A stretch of 64,000 nt of DNA. It comes from Adiantum capillus-veneris (taxonomy: Eukaryota; Streptophyta; Polypodiopsida; Polypodiales; Pteridaceae). A program made the position numbers and the translations under genes. This document shows, one piece after another, positions 1-12,818 of this stretch. The notes below the pieces were generated by a model. That model did no database searches and was not told the DNA's origin. It was given only the letters and a program-made list of their open reading frames with translations. Every line of letters begins with the position of its first letter. The first letter of the stretch is position 1. The stretch lies in the NCBI GenBank assembly GCA_014529385.2, contig CM043969.1:33802446-33866445 (forward strand), read 5' to 3'.

Positions 1-1480
1 AATTGTCGTCAGCTAAAAAGCTTCCTCATATTGCTTAAGAATCTCTAGGTAAGCCCGCATGAAATTTTCATCCACCCACTTGGCGTCCGCTATGGGTAAA
101 TCTTTAAGCTTCAAGAGAAATTTTCGTGTCAGAAGGCCACTTCTTGTAGTTCAATCCGTATGAAAGAGGATTTGTTTGGGTTGAATGAGTTGCTCTGTGT
201 CTTCGACTTATGGGGATCCTCTCTAATAGGCTCTTCTGGTATTGGTCCCATGTAAGGCTTTGATAGGCTTACTTGAAACAAATTATGTATCTTCCAATGA
301 CTTGGAGTTCTAGCTTGTAGCATATTCCATTCATTTTCTTGATGACCTTGAATGGTTCAAAGTATCTTTTTGACAGCTTCGAAAAAGACCTTGTTTGCCC
401 TGAACTTTGCTTTAACGTGTTCTTATCAAACTTTAGTAAGACATATTGTCCTTCTTTTAAAACCAAATGCCTTTGTCGCTTATCTGCTTGCTTCTTTTGT
501 CGTCCTTGGGCAGCTTTGATAGTGGATCGGACTTGATTCATAGTTGTCTTCAAGTCCAAAAAAAACTCATTAGCGGCAAAAATCTTGTCTTTGGTACGGA
601 TAATAGGTGGAGGTATTATTCTTCCTTGCATTATTTTGTTTGGAGCCTTCCCTGTAGAAGATTGTCGTGTGTTGTTGTAGGCAAACTCCAATTGAGGTAA
701 ATACTTCTCCCATTGTGACTTCTGCTCAATAACATAAGATTTTAACATATCAAGTAAAGTGAGATTCATAACTTCAGTTTTCCCATCCCTTTGTGGATGA
801 AATGATGAGGAGAACTTTAAGGTTGTTCCCAAATTCTCAAATAAAGCACACTAGAAATTACTGGTAAGCTTGGAGTCCCTATCAGAATTTTTTTTTAAGG
901 CACCCCATGCAACCTAAAGATATGCTGTATAAAGAGTCGAGCAACTTGTGAAGACTTCAATGTTTTATGGCAAGAAATGAAATGTGCTTGCTTACTGAAT
1001 CTATCTATGATGACCTAGATCATGTCACTCCCTTGTGGTGTCCTTGGAATTTATGTGATGAAATCCATGGTGATAGACTCCCAAGGACCATCTGGTACTG
1101 GCCAAGGTTATAATAATCCTGGAGCCTTTTGTCTTTCAAACTTTGATTTTCGACAAACCAAACATTTTTCAATGTAGTTGTGTGTATCCTTTCAAAGTGT
1201 TGGCCGATAGAAAAAGCACTCTAAAGCACTTAGAGTGATTGCTTGTCCTCTTTGTCCTACATAGGTGGTTCATGACTTTTTCTAAGTACTTTTTGACGAA
1301 GAGGGAGAGTGATGCATAGCCAATTATACATCATAAGATATCCATATTTGATGCAATAATTTGGATGAGGCTCTCCTTGTTGAAACTTAAACCATATTGT
1401 TTGAAAATCAGCACCCATGTCATAGGTATTTTTCATACCATGAAAGTCTTCATGATGAGCCACTGTGATGGTTTGTGCGC
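1..1480 (-). pseudogene. Ty3/gypsy integrase to chromodomain remnant
   Basis: This is the 3' part of a gypsy polyprotein read right to left. About 1480-1260 encodes the pre-integrase zinc-finger lead-in (GEPHPNYCIKYGYL, then LCITLPLRQKVL). About 1250-840 encodes the integrase core with several stops and shifts (KCLVCRKSKFERQKAPG, then WESITMDFIT, then IDRFSKQAHF). The longest open piece, 269-832, carries FHPQRDGKTEVMN, QLEFAYNNT and the GxYVLLKF C-terminal domain. Positions 1-323 resemble the SHWKIHNLFQVS / AKWVDENFM chromodomain tail. Integrase would insert the cDNA, and chromodomains are known to guide insertion into heterochromatin. Reverse transcriptase and gag are absent and stops are frequent, so this is a dead, truncated copy that also runs off the left edge of the window. 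Confidence 0.85.
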
Positions 1481-1671
1481 TTTGCCACACGTGTCGGAGG
1501 CTGGGAACTTGCATGTGCACTGTGAGCGAGCCTCGAAAGGCTGCAAGCACACAACTAGATAGTCCTAGCAAGCTCAAAGAAACAATGATGTGTCACTCAT
1601 CACTCAATGCTTCCACCGTGAAGGATAATGTGCTACAAAGAAGAAGGAGCCACCATCGATGCCACTGCAAT

Positions 1672-1673
<2 letters not shown>

Positions 1674-1718
<45 letters not shown>

Positions 1719-1760
1719 CACATGCACACACACACATACACACACAAGTACACAAAGGAG
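1674..1760. repeat. (CT)n followed by (CA)n microsatellite
   Basis: About 20 CT units run to 1715, then a short spacer and CA-rich sequence. The open frames across it are only Leu-Ser or Arg-Glu dipeptide translations and are not genes. Confidence 0.95.
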
Positions 1761-1799
1761 AAGGAGATAGAGATGGAGCAAGAGCATTTCTTAGCTTGA

Positions 1800-3650
1800 A
1801 CCTCCAAGAATGAGTATTTTTAGGTCAAGTGGACCTTTTATAAGAGTTTGAACCATTCACACGTGGACGCCCACAATGGCCGATTGTTGCAAAACTACTA
1901 TAAAAATAAGATAAGTTGTGCGCCTCTCATCGACGATCACCTACACACCTACTGGACCAACAAGCCCAGTCCATGACTCAATCAAATAAATAATAAGGCA
2001 TTTGTCAAAGTGATAGGGTGTCCGTGAGGGTTAACATGCCCCCCTTCCTGATGTAGATTCCATCCTCGGAAGCTATTGAGATGAAGCCTGTTTATCGAGG
2101 TGGAAGAGCATCCAAGATTGAATGTCCTTAGCCTTCTTCAATCATTGCAAAATCAACCAAACTTGGCACACTAATTGCATCATCACATAAAATTAAAAAG
2201 CATATGCAATTGTAGGAACACAAATTGATTGGTAATAGAATATTAAACAATTTGTCAGCAGTAAACATTAACCTGTAATATAATGAATTGCATAAGCAAT
2301 TGTAAAGGTAAAAAATTAAACAAGTTTGGGGGGTCGCTAATTCAACAATCGAAAGGCACTAGAGGTCAACTATTAATACCATGGGCAAGCTTCTCAATTC
2401 TCTCTGGTCAATTAAGATGTTTAATCGCGAGAACAAAGTATTTCATGTTCGAGAGCTGACTAGAGGCTATACCTAGAAGACCTATATTTAAGCTACAATA
2501 TTTAAGGGTGAAAGCATGGAATGATGGCTCAAATAGCTATGTCCATGGACACCTACTATCAAAAACTTTGGCCTACAATTAGACACGAATTCACATAAAA
2601 TTTCTATCATGATATATGTCAATGGATAGCTCTTAAAAAATAAAATATAGAAGTGCAATCACTTATAAATTTTATTTAGTTTGTATTCTTTTTTCCACAA
2701 GATTGTTTTTGTGATATGCTATCTAATAGCTTAAATATCATTCCACCTATTCATGCTTTCACCCTAAAAGGAATTTCTCATGAAATCATCGCCTGACTTA
2801 TTCTCTTTTCTTTGACCCCCCAAAGTTTTTTCACATTGATTCAATTTTGATGTGTGTGCTTATTTTGTATGCCTTGGGATTTTTGCTTTTCAAGGAAAAG
2901 CGCCCACATTGGGAACCTCTCGGGCTCTAGTACCATAGGCAATACATGTGAGTGAAGTATCAAATCAAGCTGGGATTTCTCTTCCAGCTTAAGATTTTAC
3001 ATTGTGGCACTTTTGATTTTTTGTTTATTCGTTTTCAACATTTCAATTTTGTAACTTTGGGGGTCATATAACATTGTTACCCTCCCCAGGCTCATCACAC
3101 TAATATACTCCCTTTATAATACTTAAGCTAAAGGTCAATAGGGACTAAGCCCATTAGAAAGCCCTAGTACATTGCACACAATGCTGACTAAATCGGTTTA
3201 GTTTAAAGTAACCATTGATTGTTAGGAAGGCATTCCCCATGGTATTAAGAGAAGATCTCTAACGCCTAACTTGGTTAGACTAGCTTAGTCAGACTGCTTG
3301 ATTCTTAAACCTAGACAAGAGACTATGACAAAAAATTATATAGAATCTAATGTTTAATCTAAGCAAATGTGCTGAATATTGTGCTACCAATCACAATTAA
3401 AGCAGAAAAACATGGATGCTAAAAGAAAAAGACAAGGAACAATGCTAATGGACAAGAAACACCTGGTCGTGTTGATGATTGCACTTGATTCAAAGAGTGA
3501 ACGAGAGAAAGATTCCATGAAGTTCAAATTCTTAACAATGGCAACGCATTCCTCTACACACTAGAAAAAACAAGGAATACCTTTAGGAGGCACATCAGTG
3601 AGAAGAGGCACCAGCCTTTATTGAACACAATCAAACAACATAAGGAACCC
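1800..3650. other. No recognisable gene
   Basis: AT-rich sequence with no convincing ORF, tRNA or element end. It may be decayed LTR or spacer sequence belonging to the gypsy remnants on either side, but no repeat of the neighbours was found in it. Confidence 0.5.
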
Positions 3651-3679
3651 TAACCTAATTATTTGCACCCCCTAGAGAG

Positions 3680-4141
3680 TCAAGGGAATAGGATATTGAA
3701 TAGATGGGCGGGTAGCCCTAGGTCTAAATCCCTATCCTTGTCATCATCGAGAAAAACAAAGTCATTATCCGTGAGACCATACGTGCCATCTGTGTAATCA
3801 TGTAACTCTTCCTCATCATTAGACGCGCAAATGTTCACTAAGAACATCACTAGATGTTTATAGGCATCTTGGTCAAGAGGATAAGCTTGTGCAATCGGAG
3901 AGACGTACTCTACTAAGTATGGATTAGTCGTGGTCAAGAGACGTATCAGCCATTCTAATTCCTTGAAATTCCTCTCACATGCTAGCGTATCTACCAAATC
4001 CCATTCATAGGCAAGCAGCGGGTAGACTATGTAAAACACTTGTGAAAAGTAAAGAGGGCACCTCTCACCCAAGGTAGGAGTAGATGACTCTAGCGTATTA
4101 TCCATATCTGTACACACAGATAGATGACGGTTAGAGTGCAA
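3680..4141 (-). CDS. Unrecognised ORF, 153 codons, beyond a gypsy LTR start
   Basis: An uninterrupted frame whose product has an acidic C-terminal part (NDEEELHDY, then LDDDKDRDLDLG) and a hydrophobic middle (FYIVYPLLAYEW, EWLIRLL). No family is recognised. It lies just downstream (minus direction) of the gypsy PPT at 4373-4386, so it may sit within or beyond that element's 3' LTR. It could be a chance frame or a captured exon. No signal peptide or catalytic motif is visible. Length and composition are the only support for coding. Confidence 0.3.
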   Translation of the reverse strand: MHSNRHLSVCTDMDNTLESSTPTLGERCPLYFSQVFYIVYPLLAYEWDLVDTLACERNFKELEWLIRLLTTTNPYLVEYVSPIAQAYPLDQDAYKHLVMFLVNICASNDEEELHDYTDGTYGLTDNDFVFLDDDKDRDLDLGLPAHLFNILFP

Positions 4142-4142
4142 A

Positions 4143-4386
4143 TATTATAAGGGTCATGTTAAAAGGTTGTGTCCTTGTGCACGATGTGTTTTTATGATTT
4201 TGGGTCATGTACTAGAACTTGTAGGTTTCTAGATTTGTATTTGGTGGCTCTTGCTCTTATTTTTGTTTTTGTGAGTATAAAGCTATATATATACATTTCC
4301 TAAGATTGGATGATTGAGAGGTTAGGGAGGAAAGTTAAGAGGGGAGCAAGTGAATGATGGATTCAACAAACACTCCCCCCTTCCTT
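4143..4386 (-). mobile_element. Gypsy polypurine tract and start of 3' LTR
   Basis: On the minus strand the polyprotein tail ends in a purine run (AAGGAAGGGGGGAG, complement of 4373-4386), followed at 4372 by TGTTTG, the expected TG start of a 3' LTR. The LTR continues toward lower coordinates through a TATATATA-type stretch near 4285-4295. Its far end is not defined because no second LTR copy exists in the window. The upper element therefore lacks its 5' LTR. Confidence 0.6.
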
Positions 4387-4497
4387 GGGTAGATCATACC
4401 TTTTGGAACGATGTCATCACCTTTTGAAACCAATTGTTCCAAGTTGTTATGGGTGAAGACTTTGACCAATATTTTTTGACCGCCCTAGGCGTTTTAT

Positions 4498-5640
4498 CTA
4501 GTTGCAAGGGTGGTAAGGTACTCTCCCATGATTTTTTTGCAACGTTGTTGTAGGTGGTGAACTTACAATGGGAGGTGCAAATTCTTTCTTGTTTGTTTGG
4601 ATATGTACAATGGTAGGTGAAGGTTGTGTCGAAGCTTCTATTTTCGTATATGAACTACATGAAGAGTAAGAAGCTTCATTTGTTTTTTCTATTTTTGAGT
4701 TGAGTGAAACAAGCCTTTCTTGCTTGGGTACCCAAACTAGCTCTGGATCAGGTATATAGTGTTCTATGATCTTTCCCTTCCCACGATCTTCAATCGGCTT
4801 TATCGCTACAGGATTTGACTCACATCGGTCAGGTAACAAGTAAGAACACAATTTACGTTTTGGCACCTAGATTTGATCATTTTCTTCATAGTAGTCTTGG
4901 GCGATTTCTTCCACTTTTTGGAGCTAGTGGGGTGTTTCTTACAAGGCTTCTGTTTTTTAGCATCAGAGACATAGTATCCTTTAAATTTTCTCCCATTGAG
5001 GAATCCAATGGTTTCTACTTTATCAAGAGTTTTCACACGAATGGTACCTTCTGGGGTGATTTCGCATACTCTATATGGTCCTTTTCCCGCATATTTCAAC
5101 TTTTTCTTCTCGTTATGCACTTCATACATAAGGACTTTATCCCCAACCTTGATATCCTTGTTCTTTAAATGACGGTCAAACCATTTCTTTCTCCTATCTT
5201 TCTCCACAAGTGTATTTTGCACAGCCATTTGCCTTTTTTCGTCTAACCTCTCAAGGATATATAAATGTTCAACTAAAGGGTTACCGTCCCAACCTTCTTG
5301 TAAAGCTACACGTAGACTAGGAATTACAAACTCCCATGGCATAACTACTTCTTGGCCATACACCATTTTGAATGATGTACAATTAATAGCCACTTTGTAA
5401 GAAGTACGATAAGCCCATAGAGCTGATGTCAGCTTCAAATCCCAATTTGTACGATGAGATTCCATTGTTTTGGTCAAGATAGAAATTGAGGTCTTGTTAG
5501 TGCTCTCAGATTGGCCATTTGCTTGTGCATAATAAGGTGTAGACTTATGGTGGGCTATCATGAAGTTGGTAGTGAGTTCCTTTATCACTCCATTGTCACT
5601 CACAATTTCAAAGGAACAACCAAATCTTGTAATAATGTTC
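4498..5640 (-). pseudogene. Gypsy integrase C-terminal half and tail
   Basis: The frame 4806-5603 begins at the integrase core motif SDNG and continues through STPYYAQANGQSES, WAYRTSYK and MVYGQEVVMP, then a C-terminal domain with WFDRHLKNKDIKVGDKVLMY. These are standard gypsy integrase motifs; the YAQANGQSES segment contains the region of the third acidic catalytic site, here after a run of substitutions. A second frame, 4498-4866, continues as a low-complexity Ser/Thr/Pro-rich tail to just before the PPT. The two overlapping frames imply a frameshift near 4806-4866. It would have inserted the cDNA; it is now non-functional. Confidence 0.85.
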
Positions 5641-6247
5641 TCAACTAAAGAAACTTGGCGGTTGACCTTGCATCAGTCTTGCGTGTTGCCCTGACTTCCG
5701 TCCACTTTGGTTGAGTCACTTAAATAGTATGTAAGGGTATCTTATCCTTTCGTTGTGTGATCTCTAACATTGGAATTCATCACACCCTTTAAAGTGATGC
5801 ATCCTTGAATAAGGTAGGCCACCAATAGCCTGATTGCAACACCTTTCTAGCAGTTAGTTCCCTTGAGAAATGTCCTCCGGCTATACCCATGTGGGCTTAT
5901 TGTAGTATGTATAAATACTCATCCTCACAAGCAAAACAACTAAGAATGTTGTCCTTCCCTAGCTTGTAGAGAGTTCCTGCAATTAGAGAATAAGGTTCAC
6001 ATTCTTTTAACAATTTTTGAGCTATATCCTTACGAAGCTCCTTGGGTGAAAAATCGTTAACTAAAAAGTTCACAATCTTCTCACTCCATTCAGGCATGGT
6101 CTCTAGGAACAGGAAAGTGTTGAGCAATTCATTATCAATTCCAGTAGGGGCTTCACCATTGGGTATGCAAGACAAATGATCTACCATAACATGTCTTTTA
6201 TCGGGTCTCACCAAAACGGTAAAATCAAACTCAAGTAGAATTAACAA
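5641..6247 (-). pseudogene. Gypsy RNase H/integrase junction, N-terminal integrase
   Basis: The frame 5897-6247 begins with LLEFDFTVLVRPDKRHVMVDHLSC, the conserved sequence joining RNase H to integrase, and ends in a stretch typical of the integrase zinc-binding lead-in (LIAGTLYKLGKDNILSCFACEDE). From 5896 to 5641 the expected zinc-binding segment can be followed in other frames only, with stops. Gypsy elements need this region for binding their cDNA ends, so its breakage is further evidence of decay. Confidence 0.75.
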
Positions 6248-6302
6248 ACCATCGTGTAATTCTTCCCGTGGAACAAAGTTTATTTACTAGATACAACAAT
6301 GC

Positions 6303-6584
6303 TTAATGATCAACATAGAAAACAAACTTGTTTGCAAGAAGGTAGTAGCAAAATTTCTTTACTGCGTAAATCATAGCTAAACCTTCGCGGTCTGTAGTAG
6401 TGTAGTTTCTCTCAGCATCATTCAATTGATGACTTGCAAAGCTAAGGGGGTAGTCCAATTTATGTTCTCCTGGTTGAGCTAGAACACACCCAATAGCGAG
6501 GTTTGATGCATCAATATGCACATGGAAAATTACATTCCAATTGGGCACTCGTAGAATGAGAGCACTAGTCAAGGTATTTTTCAA
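6303..6584 (-). pseudogene. Gypsy RNase H fragment
   Basis: The product carries VHIDASNLAIGCVLAQPGE, SFASHQLNDAERNYTTTDRE and the VKKFCYYLLANKFVFYVDH stretch. These match the gypsy RNase H series (catalytic D of HIDAS, E of the DRE motif, D of VDH), and the enzyme degrades RNA in the cDNA hybrid. The fragment is separated from RT (6615-7378) by a stop near 6600. It looks complete through the YVDH motif. Confidence 0.88.
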
Positions 6585-6614
6585 TGACTCATAAGCATGG
6601 TCACACTCTGCGGT

Positions 6615-7378
6615 CTAGTGAAACTCAATAAGAAGTTTGTACAATGGACGAGCTATCTTGGCAAAGTTTAAAATAAACCGCCGGTAATAACCAACATGGC
6701 CCATGAATCTTTGAAGCCCCTTATAGTTTGTAGGTGGTGGAAAATTAGAAATGGCCTTAATTTTTCTCCCATCTATGGAAATCCCATTTTTGGACACTAC
6801 ATGCCTTAGAATGACTCCATGTTTAACCCAAAATTGGCATTTGAAAGGGTTTAAGGGGAGGCGATATAATTTGCACTTCTCAAACACTTTTCATAAACAT
6901 GATAGGTGTTCCTTCCAAGAGGAATAAACACAAAGGTCGTCTAAGAAAGCTCCGCAAAACTCCCTCAAATATTCTCTAAAAGCAGTGTTAATCTTTGGAA
7001 GGTAGCAGGGGCATTGGTTAAGCCAAAAGCCATAACACAAAATACGAACACTCCAAATTTGGTTATAAAAGTAGTTTTAGCTTGGTCCTCCAGTGCAATT
7101 GTGATTTGATTATAGCTAGAGTACCCATCTAAAAAGCTATAAGCTTCTTTTCTTGCAACTCTTTCAAGCACATGTTCTGAATATGGCAAGGGGTAATGGT
7201 CTCTCATAGTGGTGGCATTGACCTTTTTGAGATCCACGCACACTTTGAGTTTCCCATTCTTTTTTGGCACAATAACTATTGGAGACACCCATTCTGAGTG
7301 CTCAATAGGGTATATGAATCCGCATTTGACAAGCTTTTCAATCTCTTCTTGAACAATTTTTGCATACTGATAATTCAT
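6615..7378 (-). pseudogene. Gypsy reverse transcriptase, broken
   Basis: The frame 6965-7378 holds the RT fingers and palm: EEIEKLVKCGFIYPIE, VSPIVIVPKKNGKLKVCVDL, YSFLDGYSSYNQI and FGLTNAPATFQR. Between 6888 and 6965 the catalytic box can be read as FLDDLCVYSS (the usual box is Y-[VI]-D-D), followed by a TGA stop. The frame 6615-6887 continues with the connection domain (FKCQFWVKHGVILRHVVSKNGI, FMGHVGYYRRFI). The double Asp is preserved, so the damage is mainly stops and shifts. Confidence 0.9.
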
Positions 7379-7393
7379 TGGGTAGGGTCGTTG

Positions 7394-7666
7394 CTAGACT
7401 GATTTAGCCATGCTATTCATGGGAATTGTGTGTTGCACCACAAAAGGTGGAACACCTTTCATATCATGATATGTCCAGGAAAATATATCCTTGAATTCCT
7501 TAAGAAGCTCTTTAAGTACATATTCAGTCTCTGTCAGATCTTGGGCAATGAAAATAGGTTTGAACTCCTCACCTAGGTCTGCTAACTCTATTTCCTTAAC
7601 TATCATTGGACCATCATAGAATCCATTTTTTCCATTGATAGGTGCTCTCTGGGCCTTTGTATACAC
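7394..7666 (-). pseudogene. Gypsy protease-RT linker fragment
   Basis: The product contains LKELLKEFKDIFSWTYHDMKG and VVQHTIPM, the conserved lead-in found immediately N-terminal to gypsy RT. It lies directly upstream of the RT frame, with a stop between. It has no catalytic role of its own. Confidence 0.8.
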
Positions 7667-8025
7667 AACCTTACATTCCTCCGTGGTGTAGGATTTGAAA
7701 CGATCAGGTGTAGGGTGTAAGTTTGTGGGGTCTTGTTGCTCTATGGATTGTGATTTCTCTTTTTCTTCCTTTTGTTGTTAAGATAACTCTCAATTTTGTC
7801 GTCTCCTTATGATACGACTCAACTTTGGCTTCTCTGTAGCCTCTAGCTGTGCAATGTCAACGGGTTGTGGACTACACCACATGACGCTTTGAAGGTATTC
7901 ACCCTAGTTATCTACCAACTTCCGATGAGCATCACATGCCCCTATATAATTAAGCCATTTTGCGGTAGATTTCTTTTCATTTATTCTAGCACGCACATTT
8001 GCTTGATATCGTCGCCTCTTATCTC

Positions 8026-8331
8026 TTACTCTTGTTGTATAATTTTTTTATTATGGCCGATCTCCAGTGAAGAGTCAATAGATGAATCGCTACTCGTGTC
8101 TTCTCCTCTCCCAGATAGATTGTCATCTCGGGTACCATTGGGCTCTGAATGGTTTGTCCCCACATTTGCACCAAGATTTAACTCAGATTCTTTGTCCTCA
8201 GAGTCAATTTCAATCGATGATTCTGACTTCGAATCGTGTGGGCTATAGTCTTTTGAGACGCTACTGGTTCCAATGCCAGTCAAGCCTTCCTTTGGTAGGT
8301 CATCCAAAGCTATATGCATTGCTCCTATCAT
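8026..8331 (-). pseudogene. Acidic Ser-rich linker ORF within gypsy
   Basis: A 101-codon frame between the protease and pre-RT frames, rich in Ser, Asp and Glu, with no recognised domain. Its position suggests a variable interdomain linker of the polyprotein. It could also be a chance frame. Confidence 0.35.
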
Positions 8332-8715
8332 ATTTAAAGGTACAAGTAGTGGAATTTCATCCCCCTCAGGTGTTACTTAGGTCGTCCCCCTATTTCCCCA
8401 AGTGTCTATGCTTGCCGCTACAGGTGGACCCAACCCACATTGTCAGACTCAGTCATCCCAGGTAGAACATCCATATAAGGAGAATCTTTCCCAATGTCAG
8501 TGTCCATTTTACATGTGTAACAATACTGCAATGGGGCCGAGTGAATTGTGATTTCAGATCTATGATCAATTATAAATCTATCTCCTAGAGGATGTGCTCG
8601 ACTAGTTACAAGATCCACTCAAATGACAGAGTCTTGGAACTGTAAGTAGACATGGTTTTTAGACCAGTCATGCACCATTTTTTATTCCCTCATGAAAGGA
8701 CGTCCTAAGATCATC

Positions 8716-9105
8716 TCAGATGACATAGTGTGCTTGGAAATCCATAACAATGAAGGTATGCCTTATTTTGTGTCCAAAGACCTTGATCTTGAGATCCTCT
8801 AGCATTCCAATAGGTTTAACAATAGTCCCATTGGCCATCTTTACTACTATGTTTGTAGTCCCAAGGTGAGGTCTTCCCATAGATTCCCAGCAATTCTTAG
8901 TCACAATGCTAACCCCAGTGCCACCATCAAGGATTCCCTTCATAGTTAATCCCTTGGTAGTGATTGGTATGGTCGCATTGGATTCATTGCCTTCAAAGTA
9001 TTGTCCCAACTTGTTAACAGTTATTTCAACAACAGAGTTCTCATCTAGGTTGGGTTGTGGATCTAAGTGTTGCTCCTCCATTGGCATCTCCCTAGCTCCA
9101 TCCAT
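8716..9105 (-). pseudogene. Gypsy retroviral-type aspartic protease
   Basis: The product contains MKGILDGGTGVSIVTKNCWE, the position where gypsy proteases have D-S/T-G-A. Here the triad reads D-G-G, so the Ser/Thr is replaced. Downstream are NIVVKMANGT, IGMLEDLKIKV and FIVMDF, typical of the second half of the domain. The protease would process the polyprotein. The changed triad and following stops suggest it is inactive. Confidence 0.75.
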
Positions 9106-9477
9106 CTGTGCAAATTGTGGTAGCCCGACTTTTAGTTATCCATTGAGGAAAGCTCAAAGAGCTAAGAATAGCTTGAGGTCTCCATATAGTTTGGACACGA
9201 TGGTGGTTCTAACTTCTAAAGCCATGGAATCCATCAATTTGTCAATATTAACGGCACCTTTTGGGATTCAGTCCCTTGACGAGGGGAAGATGCGATCTCC
9301 ATTTCTTCAATAGGGTGAGCAATCCCTTTGTAAACATTCTCTCCAACAAGAAGCGAGTACGCCCACTTTCCCATGACTTAAAGTCACTTTCTTCTTGGAT
9401 GAAACTAGGTATGGCTAGTGGTCTATGGACTTTGTGACAAAAGGTTGCTTTTGCGTAGGGAACATTGTGTCTAAAAT

Positions 9478-9705
9478 CTAGATTTTCCTAGGTACTGGCT
9501 CTAGATCCCTTTGGGTCTCTTCTACCAATCCCATTAATTGCTTGAACCGCTCGATCTCCTCTGTAGGGTTTGGGTAAGTCCCTATCTTCTTCTTGGGTCC
9601 TGGCCATTGTGGCTCATGACAATCTTTCTTGTTTTGTTCTTTTCTAATGGTTGTTTTAGTCTCCATGGTTTCACCTGAATCAGAATCCTCTTCAGCATCA
9701 TTCAT
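9478..9705 (-). pseudogene. Gypsy gag C-terminal fragment
   Basis: A short acidic then Lys-rich frame (DAEEDSDSGETMETK, WPGPKKKIGTYPNPTEEIE). No zinc knuckle is visible. It is assigned to gag only because it lies directly upstream of the protease in the same orientation. Confidence 0.35.
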
Positions 9706-10605
9706 TTACACGGGGTCGTCACCAGTCCCTATGTTTGTCTTTGAACTGGGGTCTGACTTTGCCGCTTTTTGTGATCTCTTCCTTCGCGTTTTCTTCTTCT
9801 TCTTCTGAGAAATGTTGCAGATTATGGTTATAAACATTATTTGTAATGAGTAGCTATCTTAGTTGTAGAAGCCGGGGTGTAATGGCACTTCCAAATTGTA
9901 AATACAAAGTCATTTTACCCCTTGAACTCTATTTTAGTTTTAGCCTATGGTAGCTTTAGTAAATAAGGTACCTAGATCATTTTGTAAAGAGAACTTTTAT
10001 TATAATCAAGTTTTAAGCTGCCGTCAACTGTGTGTGAGAGAGAAAGAGAGAGAGAGCGTGAGCTTCATCCTAGCGCTACTCCCCACTCATCACATTGGAG
10101 AATCGACTGCACCATCACGAGAGGCTCGGTGAGAGCTATGCGGCAACGCCAAGCATTCCATGCAAAACGAAGCACGCACAATCACGCATCTACGAGCTAT
10201 TTGCGGCCGTAAGTATATCAACCAATGTCTATTTTTTGCATGCAAGTAGTCATTAGAATCGTGGCAACATAAGCTACACATAGGTACTCATAGATTTCAG
10301 TTTCAGAACTTTCAAAATTTTGCTATGTCTTCATATGCGTTTTTTGCAGATAGGTCTAGAGTTAGGGTTTTGAGTGTAGAGGGTTTGGGATAGGTGTATC
10401 CTAGTGAAGGGATAGTGTTCCTTAAGTTTCGTACGATTCTAGTATGATTTGGTGAGTTTCCTTCCGTTTGTGTGTATGTGGGTTGGGGGGTGTAGTTGAG
10501 AGTAGTGAGATTCTTGATTGTGGTTTAGTTGGCCTTCGAGAGTGTTGTATGTGTGGGATGCTCTCAACTTGACAAGCTAAAGAGATTGCCTCTTTGTGCG
10601 CCTAT
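9706..10605. other. No recognisable gene; short GA-rich tract
   Basis: No coding similarity was recognised. A short interrupted (GA)n tract lies at about 10034-10056. The expected 5' LTR and PBS of the gypsy element to the left are not visible here. Confidence 0.5.
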
Positions 10606-10609
10606 CATG

Positions 10610-11583
<974 letters not shown>

Positions 11584-11839
11584 ATAATTAAAGCTCGAAA
11601 TAAGGTTTGCTATACACTATAAATGCAAATTGAAAAATGAAGAATCCCTTTTAAATAAATTGAGATTTTGTGCTCGGATTATTGAACGGTTGTTAAAGGT
11701 AGCAAAACATATATTATCAAATGATATAGAAGAAAACTCAAATTATGGCCTATGATCTATGACCAAGGTTAGATTTAGTGTATTGAGGGTGGATGGGAGT
11801 GCTAAGATAGAAGAGAGTGATTAGCTCAAAGTCAAAATC

Positions 11840-12370
11840 CCTTAAAAGAGGAGTTGTCCAAATCTTTTCCAAGGAAAGATTTAGGTGCTGCAAAGCGGAT
11901 ACTTGGTATGAAGATATCAAGGGACAGGGAGCAAAAGACACTAACACTATCTCGGGAGGATTACATCAAGAAGGTACTAGAACGATTTGCGATGCAATAT
12001 GCAAAACCGGTTTCTACACCTTTGGCTAGTCACTTTAAACTAACCAAGGATATGTGTCCAAAGACACAAGAGGAGATAGTCCATACGTCTAAAGTTCCAT
12101 ATGCTACAGTGATAGGTTCTCTAATGTATGATATGGTCAGGACAACGCAAGATATTGTACATGCACTGGGAGTTATGAGTAGATTCATGGATAATCTAGG
12201 TAAAGAGCATTGGCAAGCTATCTTAAAGGGACAATAATGCTTTATGTTTTGGAGGTACTGGAAATTTCTTGCAATGGTATGTTGATGCAGATATGGCAGG
12301 TGACAAAGATACTCGAAGGAGCACTACTGGCTATGTCTTCACTATTGGAGCAAAAAAGATACTCTGTTTC
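11840..12370 (+). pseudogene. Ty1/copia RT end plus RNase H
   Basis: The frame 11854-12237 encodes KDLGAAKRILGMKISRDR, LSREDYIKKVLERF, AKPVSTPLASHFKL and IGSLMYDMVRTTQDI, the C-terminal RT and RNase H lead-in of copia. After a stop at 12237 the same product continues as [20 protein letters not shown] to about 12365, the RNase H core with its catalytic Asp. It then degenerates. Its sequence style differs from the 10610-10960 piece, so it may come from a separate copy. Confidence 0.88.
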
Positions 12371-12818
12371 TTGCTCTTGTACACTTTGAAAATAAGCCAA
12401 TAGAAAAAGGGCTTTACAGGAGTGCATCCTATTGTTCTTATTAACAAACTTAGAGATGTGCTCCATCTCAAAAATTATAGAGCTACTATGGTCGGTCATA
12501 TAATCACCAAAATTTATGTTCTTGTCTTTGAGGAAGATATTACATGCCAAGGCAGGGGGGGAAGCTTTAGGTAAGTGGGCTTTAGAAAATCTTTCTTCAC
12601 CACATTTTCATTGTGTGTTGTTTCATCGATCAAATTGGTAGAAAAGAAGGTTATGCTGCTGTTGAGATAATGCTTATTTTTTTTATAAAAGATATTTCTT
12701 TTTTCTTTCCTTAAATCATGCTATCTGGGATACATTACATAGAATAGAATTTTAATGGAATCACATGTAGCCAAGACGCCCAATTTTATGAACCTAACCT
12801 CATTGCTCACTTGAAACT

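Larger units (their letters stand above)
4387..9705 (-). mobile_element. Decayed Ty3/gypsy retrotransposon, internal region
   Basis: Reading right to left, the order is gag-like fragment, aspartic protease, reverse transcriptase, RNase H, integrase, then PPT. This PR-RT-RH-INT order defines Ty3/gypsy. Every domain is broken by stops or frame changes, so the copy cannot be autonomous. The RT has plant gypsy hallmarks (YPIEHSEWVSPIVIVPKKNG, FGLTNAPATFQR). No 5' LTR or PBS was found right of 9705. The individual domains are listed separately. Confidence 0.9.
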
